Made by a program: the position numbers and the translations under genes. DNA of 64,000 nt from NCBI GenBank assembly GCA_030068145.1, contig JAPJBO010000338.1:62001-126000 (forward strand), in the 5' to 3' direction. The notes under the pieces were generated by a model, which was not told the origin of the DNA, did not search any database, and worked only from the letters and a program-made list of their open reading frames with translations. How positions within the stretch are numbered: position 1 is the first letter of the stretch; each line of letters starts with the position of its first letter. Below, in pieces: positions 31,743 through 41,668 of the stretch. This DNA comes from Diplonema papillatum. Taxonomy: Eukaryota > Euglenozoa > Diplonemea > Diplonemida > Diplonemidae.

Positions 31743-32096
31743 CGCAGAGACGGCGAGAATCGAGGTGATTACTCAGGTATAAGAAGCCAGCAGCAAGAAT
31801 AACAAAACGGCAGAGGAGGCACAAGGACGACGACTGCAAGTCGATTTTATTTCTCTTCTCTCTGGGCCTGCTAGCGGGACCAGGTGAGATGCGATGTCCG
31901 CTCCTCGCAGGCGCTCCTGCATTCGACAAGGAGCCGGTTCTCGCCGGACGGGAGGGGGAACGCAAGCTTTCTCTGACGGCTCTCCGCCGTGGTCGCTCCT
32001 CGCCAGAAGAACCCCTAGAATCGCCGCCACCAACTCGCGTTGCCTTACTATTATGGGCGACTCGAAGACTCCTTATGAGTGGACTCCAAAATGTGA
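31743..32096. other. Gap between basic-tail exon and LINE copy B
   Basis: No exon recognised. Its last bases, ATGTGA (32091-32096), are repeated beyond the 5' end of the LINE. Confidence 0.4.
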
Positions 32097-32178
32097 GAGA
32101 GAGAGAGAGAGAGACGAGTTAGAGTGCAGGGACCATCTCTCCGGGGAGTTTCCGGTCTCCTCACTTCTCTTCGCACTG

Positions 32179-33273
32179 CTAAGGCGGGCGTAAGTCGCTC
32201 CGGAGGCGCGCTGCAGGTCGCGGCTCTGCTACAGTGAGTGGTAGCACCGGAGTTGGTGCTGCAGCGGGCGCTCTGGCCGGCGGGTGAGCTCGTCTCGCGG
32301 GGGATCGCCGCCTTGTAGCGCTGCGGGCCCTCTTCTTCCTCGCGACTGCGCGGCCTACGGCGGCGGCAAACACCTTGATGGGAAACTTCAGCTTCCAATG
32401 AGCGAAAGCTACGTCCTGAGGGTACACGGGTTTGGCGTCGTTGCAGCTGTCTTTGGAGCATACTGCTTCTATGCCGTTTAACATCAGCTCTGTCCTCCGT
32501 CCAGCTGCAAAACGTGGACGGTGTGAGAATCCCGGCATTGCCGGCGCACCCAGGCAGCGTAAAGAGCATACACCCTGTCGCCACTTCCCGGGGAAGGCTG
32601 AGGCCCCCGTGTCAGCAAAGCTTAGGTCGTTGATGGCTCGTGCTAGATATCCTATCTGCAACCCTTTTTCGGCAAACGTTTCCCCAGGCAGCTTGGATCG
32701 CGTGTAGGCCTCAAAATCCAAAGCGAGTTCCACGCCGGTCGTAGGGAGAGGGGGGGTGTTGACCCAACGTAGATTCCTTAGCCAGTAGACTAGCGACGCC
32801 GCGAAGCGCGTCCCAATCTGCTTCGTGAGGAGCTCACGGCTGTCCCTTGCCAGCTCAACGTCATATCTCCCTGCCGCGGCGGAGGCAAGCTCCCAGGGGC
32901 GCGTCGTCGCGATATTGTGCTGCGCTTGCGCCATCTCGATGGAGATGGTCCCGATCAGCTTCTGGACCCTCTCCACGAGTACCGGCGGGGTTCCGATGGG
33001 GGGAATCCCCCGTGTGCTCAGGCATAGGGGCATATTCTGTGCCGCCACTCCTGCGACGTCGAGTCGGCAGTGTAGATTGACCCACCTGCCCCCTGGTCCC
33101 GGGCATTCCCAGAAATAGTGTAGCAGGGTCCCCGGAGTCCCACCGTCGCAGAACTCGCATACGCCGTCACCCGTTCCCCATCTTCTGTTGCACCACTCGC
33201 GAGAGTACACCGCTCCTGCGATGCATTTGCGGATGCAAAGCTGAGCCTGTCCCCCGTCGCGCGGTTCTGCCAC
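32179..33273 (-). pseudogene. LINE copy B, 3' part of ORF2 after the frameshift
   Basis: Continues the ORF2 product in another frame: CX2CX9HX4C zinc motif (CEFC...H...C), then a conserved Arg-rich C-terminal region that also exists in copy A at 879-454. Here it is fused in one frame because copy B retains the A lost from copy A near 856. It is separated from the RT core by the 450-bp deletion and the one-base loss near 33235. Confidence 0.85.
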
Positions 33274-33337
33274 AGTCTGTTCAGCAGGCGCACATCCACC
33301 CCCCTCTCGATACCCGAGTAGCCTTGCCTTTGTGTCG

Positions 33338-36085
33338 TCAGCGTGCCGCGATCGTCTGCATGACGCGGAACTTGGTGCGCGGCTTCAGTGGCGACGCTTC
33401 TAGCCTGGCTGCGGCTTCCACGGTCGCGTCAGACCTACCGTTGTCCACAGGCCCCTCCGTGCCCAGGGGAACGCCCAGAACCATAACGGTCTTCACCGAT
33501 TTCATCGCCTTGCCTCCAACCTCGAGACGGGGGCCTTTTTTCGACGTCGAGAAGGCGGCACACTTGCCTTCGTTGAGAGCGAGGCCGGTCAGATTCCCAA
33601 ATATCGCGGTGACATCTATTCCTTCCTGGAGCAGCTTCGCGAGTCGCGAGAGAAGGTACAAGTCATCAGCAAAGGACTTCGGACTCACTCGTGCCCGGCT
33701 GACCAGGGCTTTCGAGAGCACGGACAGAAGGGCGTTGATCAGGACCACGGAGATAGGGCAGCCTTGGAGGATGCCGTTCGTGACCTTGAATTCATCGCCC
33801 ACTCCCAGAGGGTACTTGAAACGACGTCTGAGGTACTTATAGACGTGGCGCAGAGGCGCCAGCACACGCTCATGCAGCCCCAGAGCCTCAACTAGGTCGA
33901 GTACCAAACCTTGCGGAACGCGGTCAAAACATTTCGCAAAGTCGAGCGCGATCCCATGTAGCGGCGTTCCGTTAATAAGGGATTCCTCTATCGACAGCGC
34001 GATGTCCATGATGACGTCGTCGCAGGAGTGGCCTTTCCGGAAGCCATGTTGGGACTCGTGTATCCACTGCTCTTGCCAGACAAGAACCTCCTGCAGACGC
34101 ACACTAGCCCAAAGACGATAAACGACGCTGGAGACGGTGATGGGCCGCAGCTTCAGGGGGTCATCTCCCTCTCCCTTGGGAATCAGGGTGACTAGCGCGT
34201 CAAGAACCCCGTCGGGCCATAGGCCCGTCTCCTCGACTTCGTTCAGTACTGCAGCAAACCCTTCTAGGATTGTGTCCGGCAGGGCCGCAACTTCTCGCAT
34301 GCGCCAGCCGTCCACGCCGCATGACGATTGCACACCTTTCTTCCTCGCTACCGACCGTAGGCGGTCGGCCGTGATGGGGCCCAGTTGGCACGGGTGTTGC
34401 GCAATAAAGTCACCATATTCTCGCAGGAAGGGGGCGAACTCGGGTTCCTTCTTCCCGGCATACATGCGTAGCACGGGGTCCCACTTCCTCCTTACCGTCG
34501 CATCAACTTCCACCAAGTTCGCCGTGAGTCGCCCGTCGCGACCGTTCGTAAAATAGAATGTCGGCGGCGCCTCCTTCTTCACCCAAGCAAACGACTCTTT
34601 ACCCAGAGGGTTACGGAGCTCGCGCTGACACCTTGCGATTTCCAGGTACCTCGAATTTAACGTAGTCTGGGCCAGGCTCTGGCACACGTCCGAGATAGTG
34701 TGTGATAGGCCCCGCGCGGCCTTCGCCGATGGCGGTACCAGTGGCAAAGCACATTTCCCGTCCGTACGCTGGAGGATGAAGCTTTGAAACGACCGTATTT
34801 TGTCCCACTGCCCTTTGAGCAGGAGCGACAACGGGCACGGGGCGCTGGACATATCTTCCCATTTGGCTCGTGCGGCCGAGTACTCCCGCATGCGCCCGAG
34901 AAGACACCTGGCTCTCTTCAGAGGTGCGGTGTCGGCCCCCGCACCTTCCGGGGACGGCCTCGCGGACACGCGCTGGGTGCTCAGCCTCCGCCGCTCTCCT
35001 CGCCCGCGGTAGGCCGCCAGGTTACCCTCAATCTTGGACTTCTGGAGCAGATAATCCTCCGCCGCCCGCGAGATACGCAGCCAGAGAAAATCCACCCTCT
35101 GGCTGCCTTCTAGTCCGCGGGGGCACGGGTCGGCGAGTCGGTATTTCGCGACTACAGCTTTGAGGGCTGCGGTGTCGGTTCGGTCAGTCAGACCGGACCC
35201 AGGGATGGCGCGGGGGAAGCGGAACACCGCGTTAAGTTGCTGGAAAGCGGTGAGGTGGAAGACAGCTCGAATCGCCTTATGCGTCGGGAACCCGGCCTCG
35301 AAGGTTTCTACGTTTCCAAGAGCGGAAGAGGCGATTTCGTTGGTAAGCACAAGGTCAATGCGTGACGGCTCCCCGTGGTAGCAGGTGTGCTCCGGAGGCC
35401 TGTTCAGGGACTTCGCGTGAAGCTCGGCACAGTCAGTCCACCCGTTTCGCAGTGCGAAGCGTAGGGCAGGAGAGTTCAGAGGGTCTGTGTTCAGGTCACC
35501 TGCAACTACAATCGGTACCGCGCCCAGGCGCCGGCGCATGCCCCAGAGAACCCCCTCGACCAGCTTCTCACGTTCAATCCGAGCCGAGTGGCCGCAATGT
35601 CCGTACAACGAAACCACATGGAGCGCACCCTTGCCGCTTCCGGTCGCGACACGTACGTGGAGGAAGCGAGCTGCCTCGTAGGCCCGCTCTTCAACGACAT
35701 CGAACGGGCTAACCACGCATGCCGGCAGGCCTTTCCTCACAAGGATTGCTACACCGGCGCTCCCCCCGGTTATCTGGGATGGAACGTCGTTGCCACATTT
35801 ACGCCCTTCGCAACAGGAACCAAAGAAAGGCTGCCAGACGTCGAGAGCAGCACACTCCTTCAGGGCCATCCGGATTTTCTTCTGCCCGGTGCTCGTCAGC
35901 TTCGTCTCCTGCAAGCAGATGATGTCCGCCACAATGCCGCAAAGGAGGAGCACGTTCTTCAACAACGAGGTTACGTTGATCGTAACTACACGCAAGGGTG
36001 GTAGGCGAGGGCCGGACCCAGAAGATGTAGTGTGGGTAAGATTGTGTGACGCGTATGACGCGTGGTATAATTGAGGGTTCACCAT
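33338..36085 (-). CDS. LINE ORF2: AP endonuclease and reverse transcriptase (truncated by deletion)
   Basis: ATG 36085, 915 codons before a stop created by the deletion. Residues about 30-270 are an apurinic/apyrimidinic-type endonuclease: TINVTSL, QETKL, SLYGH, GDLNTD, SRIDLVLTN and a final TH motif mark its catalytic sites. Residues about 560-850 are the RT: LIPKGEGD, LRPITV, QHGFRKGHS, DFAKCFDRVP (A), GILQGCPIS (B), SFADDLYLL (C) and LGVPLG (D/E). The endonuclease nicks target DNA and the RT primes on it. The ATG overlaps the ORF1 stop as ATGGTGA, which suggests coupled re-initiation. All catalytic residues I know for the family appear present. Confidence 0.93.
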   Translation of the reverse strand: MVNPQLYHASYASHNLTHTTSSGSGPRLPPLRVVTINVTSLLKNVLLLCGIVADIICLQETKLTSTGQKKIRMALKECAALDVWQPFFGSCCEGRKCGNDVPSQITGGSAGVAILVRKGLPACVVSPFDVVEERAYEAARFLHVRVATGSGKGALHVVSLYGHCGHSARIEREKLVEGVLWGMRRRLGAVPIVVAGDLNTDPLNSPALRFALRNGWTDCAELHAKSLNRPPEHTCYHGEPSRIDLVLTNEIASSALGNVETFEAGFPTHKAIRAVFHLTAFQQLNAVFRFPRAIPGSGLTDRTDTAALKAVVAKYRLADPCPRGLEGSQRVDFLWLRISRAAEDYLLQKSKIEGNLAAYRGRGERRRLSTQRVSARPSPEGAGADTAPLKRARCLLGRMREYSAARAKWEDMSSAPCPLSLLLKGQWDKIRSFQSFILQRTDGKCALPLVPPSAKAARGLSHTISDVCQSLAQTTLNSRYLEIARCQRELRNPLGKESFAWVKKEAPPTFYFTNGRDGRLTANLVEVDATVRRKWDPVLRMYAGKKEPEFAPFLREYGDFIAQHPCQLGPITADRLRSVARKKGVQSSCGVDGWRMREVAALPDTILEGFAAVLNEVEETGLWPDGVLDALVTLIPKGEGDDPLKLRPITVSSVVYRLWASVRLQEVLVWQEQWIHESQHGFRKGHSCDDVIMDIALSIEESLINGTPLHGIALDFAKCFDRVPQGLVLDLVEALGLHERVLAPLRHVYKYLRRRFKYPLGVGDEFKVTNGILQGCPISVVLINALLSVLSKALVSRARVSPKSFADDLYLLSRLAKLLQEGIDVTAIFGNLTGLALNEGKCAAFSTSKKGPRLEVGGKAMKSVKTVMVLGVPLGTEGPVDNGRSDATVEAAARLEASPLKPRTKFRVMQTIAAR

Positions 36086-37944
36086 TTTGAGTCCGCGGGG
36101 TCGACGGCGGGCGCCTGCGCAGGCGAGGGCGGTGTTGGGGGGGCGTCTTGCAGTTTAGCCCAGCACGCATGGCAAACCACCGCCTCACAGGGGCCGTGTG
36201 CACATTGACGCCTCGCCTGTCCTACTTGCATACGCTTGCAGCAGACTTCGCATAGGAACGCCTTATCGTTTTCGTATGACTCCTGCCAGTTGGCGTGCCG
36301 GCAGTCGGTAGCCATATTGTCAGCGGTGTCGAGCCGCGCCACCTTGTCTTGGGTCGTCGTCTCATCGCTGGCGCGGCTCCGCTTCTGTCCCGGAACGGGT
36401 TCTGGGCGTTCTTGGAGGCTCGCGAGGAACTCACGAGGGAGATTAATTTTCACCCGCTGGCACTGCGTGGTGAACCCCTTCCGTTGCCTCGCATCGATGG
36501 AACGGTCGTATTTCCTGATCGAGATTGACGCCCGATCAAGGCGGTAGAGCACTGGTGCCGGAGGTCCCTGGTCGGCAATGACCACGCACACAGTATCCCC
36601 TCGCCGTTTGAACGAACCGACTGGCTCCACTTTCCATTCGGCTGCTGCGCAGGCGGCGAGGAGGTCGGACGGGTGCTCCGCCGGACACGCCGTGGTGACG
36701 ATGTACTTGTCACCCCGACGCTGGCGCTTCGACAGCTTCTTCCCGACCGCCGATTCCGTGGCGGCGACGTGCTCCGGGGTCGTTCGTATGCCGAAGACGC
36801 CGGTTTTCGCGCCGCCGATCACACCGAATGTGTTCGGTGTCCTGGCAGCTATCTGGCGCGCTTCCTCGAGGGCGCAGTCGCTCACCCACACCGCCGGCAG
36901 CGTGTCCGTTCCGTTGACAAACGACATGGCCTTCCAGAAAGTGCCGGCCTTCCCGGAGCTCCGAAGCAGCTTCGGCACGTCTTCGACTGGGACGCGGACG
37001 CTCACCTCACACACGCCCTGTCGTCGGTGCACCTTCGTAAACACCGACGACCAGTCCATGCGCAGACCTTCGGCTTCCGCCGCCTTCTTCGCCATGATCC
37101 TGACCGACTGGCCAGCCTTCATCGCCGTCTCCCACGTAGTGGCGTGGACATAGGCGGCACGTACCTGGAATAGGCACACCTGAGTCGTCGGCTGCCCGGG
37201 GGCGACCGTCTTGCACGATACCGTCGGCGGGGTGACGTTGCAGTACTTTGCCCACACGTCCTGGTGGTTCCCGTTAGAAAGCACCACCAGGTGCCTCGCC
37301 GACTCCGCCCACGGTACGGTGCACACGACGGCTACCTTGGCGCCCGGACAGACCCCGATGAGGTCCAGGGCAGCCCCCCATGCGTACTCCGCATCCTCGG
37401 TGTTCGCGGCAACAAGAACGCCGCCCTTCTTGTTCCCCATCTCGACACCTGACTCGACCTTTGGCACTCCCCAGCCATCGAGTACCATGACGGCCTTCGG
37501 TCGAGTGCGACGGGTCTTTTCGGCCCACGTGCTCCCTTTGGGCGTGTTCGGTTGCCCCGCCGCTGCATCGCGCACTTTCTGCGCCCAGGTGTTGTTCGCC
37601 GGTGGGTCCGGTTGCTCTGCAGACGCAGAGGACCGAGTCTTCTCCGGCCGGGTCCGGTCCGGCAGCGGGGGTGCGCATGCGACCGCCGGCCGGGTCCGGT
37701 CCGGCGGCGGAGGCTGTGCGCTTGCGACCGCCGGCCGGGTCCGGTCCGGCGGCGGGGGCTGTGCGTTTGTGACCGTCGGGCCGGGTTTCCTTGCTTCGGC
37801 TGCGGGCGGCGCCCCGGAGTGCGCGGCTTCCATCAGGGTGAGAACGAGGTTCATCATTCTCACCAGCTGCTGCCTCACCTTCTCGTCGACGCCTTTCTCA
37901 GCCAAGCATGATGCCCGGTCAAGCAGTGCGTCGACGTCTCCCAT
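36079..37944 (-). CDS. LINE ORF1: zinc-finger RNA-binding (gag-like) protein
   Basis: ATG 37944 (the frame is open further to 38034 without ATG), 621 residues. After an N-terminal helix comes a Pro-rich tract with three to four tandem copies of PPPPDRTRPAVA, then a central Ala/Lys-rich region with no clear RRM. The C-terminal 80 residues contain a Cys/His cluster (CRH, CEVCC, CAHGPCEAVVCHAC) with RING/B-box-like spacing rather than retroviral CCHC knuckles. ORF1 proteins package LINE RNA. It overlaps ORF2 by seven bases in a different frame. No frameshift seen, so this part of copy B may still be functional. Confidence 0.85.
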   Translation of the reverse strand: MGDVDALLDRASCLAEKGVDEKVRQQLVRMMNLVLTLMEAAHSGAPPAAEARKPGPTVTNAQPPPPDRTRPAVASAQPPPPDRTRPAVACAPPLPDRTRPEKTRSSASAEQPDPPANNTWAQKVRDAAAGQPNTPKGSTWAEKTRRTRPKAVMVLDGWGVPKVESGVEMGNKKGGVLVAANTEDAEYAWGAALDLIGVCPGAKVAVVCTVPWAESARHLVVLSNGNHQDVWAKYCNVTPPTVSCKTVAPGQPTTQVCLFQVRAAYVHATTWETAMKAGQSVRIMAKKAAEAEGLRMDWSSVFTKVHRRQGVCEVSVRVPVEDVPKLLRSSGKAGTFWKAMSFVNGTDTLPAVWVSDCALEEARQIAARTPNTFGVIGGAKTGVFGIRTTPEHVAATESAVGKKLSKRQRRGDKYIVTTACPAEHPSDLLAACAAAEWKVEPVGSFKRRGDTVCVVIADQGPPAPVLYRLDRASISIRKYDRSIDARQRKGFTTQCQRVKINLPREFLASLQERPEPVPGQKRSRASDETTTQDKVARLDTADNMATDCRHANWQESYENDKAFLCEVCCKRMQVGQARRQCAHGPCEAVVCHACWAKLQDAPPTPPSPAQAPAVDPADSKW

Positions 37945-38219
37945 CGTCGAAGATGAACGAGGCAAGCCCGCCACCCTACAGACGGTTTTCGCCCTCTCTC
38001 CCTTGCGTTCTTTCTTACTCTCTGATGTGATCAAACTCCCTCCCGCTTCTTTCCACCCAAGGTGTTTCCGGGCAGAACCCGGAGCCGCTTTCCTTCAAGG
38101 GTAGCCACGGCAAGCCACCAATAAAGTACAGTGCATGTGATGCGCCTTTCAACCGGACACGAACTCAGAACTGGACGTCCACCTGTTCACCTGCCCAGCC
38201 ACCAATCCACCCACCTATC

Positions 38220-38302
38220 CGATCTACTTGACGAAATCTGCACCTGGCGCCCTGACCCGGCGCAACTATACCTTCGCCAGGTTAGATTTCGTCAAGTAGA
38301 TC
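38220..38302. repeat. Perfect 19-bp inverted repeat around 45 bp
   Basis: GATCTACTTGACGAAATCT (38220-38238) and its exact reverse complement (38284-38302), 80 bp upstream of LINE copy B. Possibly the ends of a tiny MITE; GGCGCC/GGCGCA words lie inside. Confidence 0.9.
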
Positions 38303-38647
38303 CGCCCTATCCGCTCACGTGTTCACCACCCACTCCATCTTTCCCACAGAAACGGGCTGAGTGTCGGGGTGTCGGGGAGTCACCAGGAGCCAGGTGAGTC
38401 CGACACAACAAAACCCTGACGGAAGACAGCATCGTACCAGGAGTCCGGGGCGGGCACTAGAACTGCCTTGAAACAAGAAGAGGCATACCAGGCGAGTGAT
38501 GTCCTCAGCCGAAAGGTTCACGTTTTCACTGTTTTTGTTCATAGACGCTTGCGAGAGCAGGTGGTTGAGATCCCACGCAGGCGCTGACGAAAGGAATGAC
38601 TGTTGTGTATTTTGTTGTTGATGGGTAGGGTGCACACCAATCTGTGA
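38303..38647. other. Stretch with a possible minus exon
   Basis: A minus frame (38635-38480 or so) rich in Gln, Ser and Asn reads smoothly but has no recognised domain. The GGGCTGAGTGTCGGGG words near 38350 match the 6.9 kb region. Confidence 0.3.
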
Positions 38648-38760
38648 CTTGACGGTGCAGGCCGCTACCGACTATTTGCACGCATCATCGTATCATGCTT
38701 CGGTTGCTTCTTGTCCTGCATACCGTTTGTCTCATTTGTAGGTGTCGCTCGACGTTCGGA
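38648..38760 (-). pseudogene. KHDT-tail family fragment 4
   Basis: The minus strand reads a C-terminal peptide (PTNETNGMQDKKQPKHDT then MMRANSR and stop) that aligns with the end of the 8496-9350 gene (APETNSTRGKKRPKHDT). DNA similarity continues downstream of the stop for about 30 bp. No upstream exon was found. Confidence 0.55.
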
Positions 38761-41347
38761 AGTAATATTCTGGACGAACAACAGAACACTACTTAGTTGA
38801 GGTAAAGCAATATTTGACAAGGCTCTGTTGCGGTTCCCCCTACCTTTTTACGTACCAACCTTGTATCCGAGCTCATCTCGGGTGGTGTGTGTAAGCACCA
38901 TGAAGAATTATCTTAATGACAACAACTGTGCTGTCGGATCGGCCCAGGCGAACGCCTTGAGCTCACTCGTTGGTTTCTGTTTTCCGGCAAACGAAAGGGT
39001 GCACCTCTGCTCAGCTTGCTGTAGTAGCACCCTCGAAATAAGTACATTTTGCTTAGTTTCTGCAGAAGAGAATGACAATGCATACAAATACACCGGACTG
39101 CTCCAAAGGGGGGCCTTGAACACAAGGCTGCGGTTGTGCATCATGGAAGAAGTCCTCTGGCGGTATTTCTCCCTCGGAGTCGGTGTCGATAACCAAGTCG
39201 AGCTGCATTGCGCGCCCCAACGCCGCCTACCGGCACACCCCCCCACCCAAAATAGTTTTCTTTACTATTATCTTTTAGGTTTTCCGCTCTTCGGCTTCAA
39301 TGCGGCTACCCCCGCTCAAAACCTTCCTGTTTCCGTTTCTGTGTTTGTGGTGAAGTGCAGGTAATCGGTTCACACAACTCTCTCTAAAGAGAGAACTCAT
39401 GTTCGCTACACGACTCGTAACAAGGGTTTTGCGTCGCGCATGTCTGCGCCCTGTATCTAAGTGTCCATACCTGTGCTCTGCATCTACGCCGGTATAGGTA
39501 CACAGGGCCTACCAGTAAGGTCCGGGCCGGAAAAGCTTCTACCAGGGAAGCCCACCAGGGCTCCAGCCCCACAGGGGGGCGGTTTTGATATTATTTCCGA
39601 GGGGATTGACTTTTCCCCCATGGGGGCCGCACCCTGTCTCGCTACACTCAGAGGCGGAAAGACTCCCTATCCATTTCTATGTCACAACCTGATCTGCCGT
39701 TGCGTTAATCGATGGTTGAAGGCACGACTTCGCTCGTTAATGATGATGACAACGAATCCCACGGATGCACAACGGGTATCGTTGTGAGAACTTTGGTCGC
39801 AATCACGACATTGGCTTGATCTGAACAACCAACCTGACATAGAGACGCTTTGTCTCGTTAGTCGCCTTCAGAACTCATTTACAACACCGATCAGAAGAAT
39901 AAAAAGCTATAAAAAAAAATACTCTTCCGTTCTTCGTGGGAAGGCGAATGCAGGAGGGAGAACGAATTCCACATTTATGCGGTCGCTGATGTAACCTGGA
40001 GAAAGTCTAAACCCAGAAAAGGGGTCGGAATCACGGATACCTGGGATTGGCGGTGCACGCACGTTCTGATGCACGTTCTGATGCAAACGTTGCCGCAGAT
40101 TTCCCCGCCTGGTTGGTGGTGGTTTATCAGGAGTTTACATCAGAGGCAATGAAGGTAAGAGGTGACAAAAATGGGTCCAAAGAAGCTACTTGTTGCTCCA
40201 CCCCTGAGAATTTAGGTTGGTGGAGTAGGGATGATTCGAAAGTCCTGATCTTCGTGACGAGAGCTTAGTGACAAGAAACGAGATTGGCTGCTACCGACAG
40301 GGTTCTCGGATGGTACATCGCAAACTCAAGCTTTGTTGAGTTCAGAACAAGAACACCAGCATCTTGCTTTGCGCTTTCCTTTCACAGTACACTTCGTGGC
40401 GACCGCGCATGACCGTGCGTTGTACATTATCAACAATGATCCTTGCGGGAAAAGCGTGTTCGGTTCTACATGTCAGGAATCGAAGGTGAGCAGTTAAATA
40501 GAGAGAACAAGTCTCGAGTTCGGCCGTCGGATTCTGTACCAAAATTCGCGGCTCGAGAGTACATCTCTGCTGTTGTGCCAGCGGCGAGACGAGTGCTAAC
40601 ATTTTTGTGTGAGAGGTAGTTGTGGCATTATACATAATATATGTGGTTTTGTGAACGGTATTCGAGGGTAACCTTGCAGAAATTCCCACCCGTCCCCCTA
40701 TCCTGGTTCTCAGCACCGACAGAGCTTTCGGTCTGAAAGGCGGAGGCGATCTTGCCTTGCAATTGAGAAAACAAGTGGCTCGCTTCGCTCATGAAGGACT
40801 TCACTACTCAGAACCTGCTTTTCTTGTACACTGGGGGTGTCTTCTTTGAACAGTGTTTTGAAGCAGCCGGGTTCGGCAGCTGGTTTGGCCGAAACTTAGG
40901 GGGCGGGGGGAAAAACTTAGTTTAATGTTTAGGCAGAACACTGCCTCGCATGCATGTTTGATGCTAGCATCAAGTCTTCGTCGAAGAAAGTGTAAAATAA
41001 AATAGGGGAAAGGGAAAAAGGGTCGCAGGGAGTGTAAGACTCCGCAGGTAGGTAGGGTCTGGAACCTTGAGGGACTATTCCTCTTTATTCTTTTTTTCAC
41101 CGCGGTGTTGTGGGCACCTCGTTCTTTGTCTCTGGTTTCGCTCTTGAACGCATACCAATCCAAAGTTAGAGCTCTTCAGTGGGTCCTTTGGACGGGGACG
41201 TTCGGTCCTGTTCCGGTGCTATCACAACTTTCTGGTTCCAATGTATATCGCATCCTTCCTTCGTCAGATTAAAAAAAGGGGGTTCTGGTTTGGGTTGTGG
41301 CTCGTAACCAACCGCCACGGGGCACTGCTTCCACTGAGTGAAAGTGT
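38761..41347. other. Stretch without a supported gene
   Basis: About 2.6 kb. Overlapping ORFs at 38828-39364 (plus) and 39246-38908 (minus) face each other and show no domain. Elsewhere only short ORFs. The USP gene that ends at 41348 is transcribed towards this stretch, so its left part includes that gene's 3' flank. Confidence 0.35.
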
Positions 41348-41668
41348 TTATATCTTCTCAAGGGAGACGATGTAACCGTTCGAAACGAACTTTCCGGCAC
41401 ATGCTTCCCATGAGAGCACTGATACTTGCTGGTCGTCATAACACACCCATGCGTCTGCTTCTTTCATGATGGTGTAATAGTGCCCAGCATGTACTTTTCC
41501 AGTGTGGATTATGAAACCCGTCACCATGTACGTGTCTTCGCCAATCCCAATGGGGTGGGGGGGGGGGGTCAGGTCAGATTCTGCCAACGACTCCGCAATC
41601 TGGCCGCTTAGGGCCACCCCTGGGGGGGGGGGCAACACCATGCACTGAATGAAGACGGTCGCCTTCAA
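41348..41668 (-). CDS. USP-family deubiquitinase, last exon
   Basis: C-terminal exon of a ubiquitin-specific protease (peptidase family C19), minus strand, stop at 41348. Diagnostic His box: YMVTGFIIHTGKVHAGHYYT, where the His of GHY is catalytic, then W-x-CYDDQQVS with the conserved Asp pair, then the usual ending GYIVSLEK. USPs remove ubiquitin by a Cys-His-Asp mechanism. The upstream part of the exon contains Pro runs encoded by C/G homopolymers. I did not find the Cys-box exon (GxxNxGNTCYxNS) between 41.7 and 49 kb, so upstream exons are short, far away or lost. The domain assignment is safe; the gene extent is not. Confidence 0.8.
   Translation of the reverse strand: MKATVFIQCMVLPPPPGVALSGQIAESLAESDLTPPPHPIGIGEDTYMVTGFIIHTGKVHAGHYYTIMKEADAWVCYDDQQVSVLSWEACAGKFVSNGYIVSLEKI

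Larger units (their letters stand above)
32097..38134 (-). mobile_element. Two-ORF LINE, copy B, near full length
   Basis: The element runs on the minus strand with 5' UTR, ORF1 (zinc-finger protein), ORF2 (endonuclease plus reverse transcriptase), a 3' region shared with copies A and C, and a 3' tail of TC repeats. ATGTGA at 32091-32096 and 38135-38140 is the best target-duplication candidate (6 bp, modest). Compared with copy A it lacks about 450 bp of ORF2 (junction near 33345) and one base near 33235, so it is non-autonomous now. High similarity to copy A implies recent activity. Confidence 0.92.

Noticed and set aside
35362-36004. Plus ORFs opposite the endonuclease domain
   Set aside because: Antisense shadows; catalytic endonuclease motifs are on the minus strand.
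37211-38104. 297-codon plus ORF and neighbours opposite the LINE
   Set aside because: Antisense shadow of LINE ORF1 in GC-rich repeats; the minus strand carries the recognisable domains.
38828-39364. 178-codon plus ORF as a gene
   Set aside because: It lacks an ATG at its start, faces an equally long minus ORF, and shows no domain or splice evidence.
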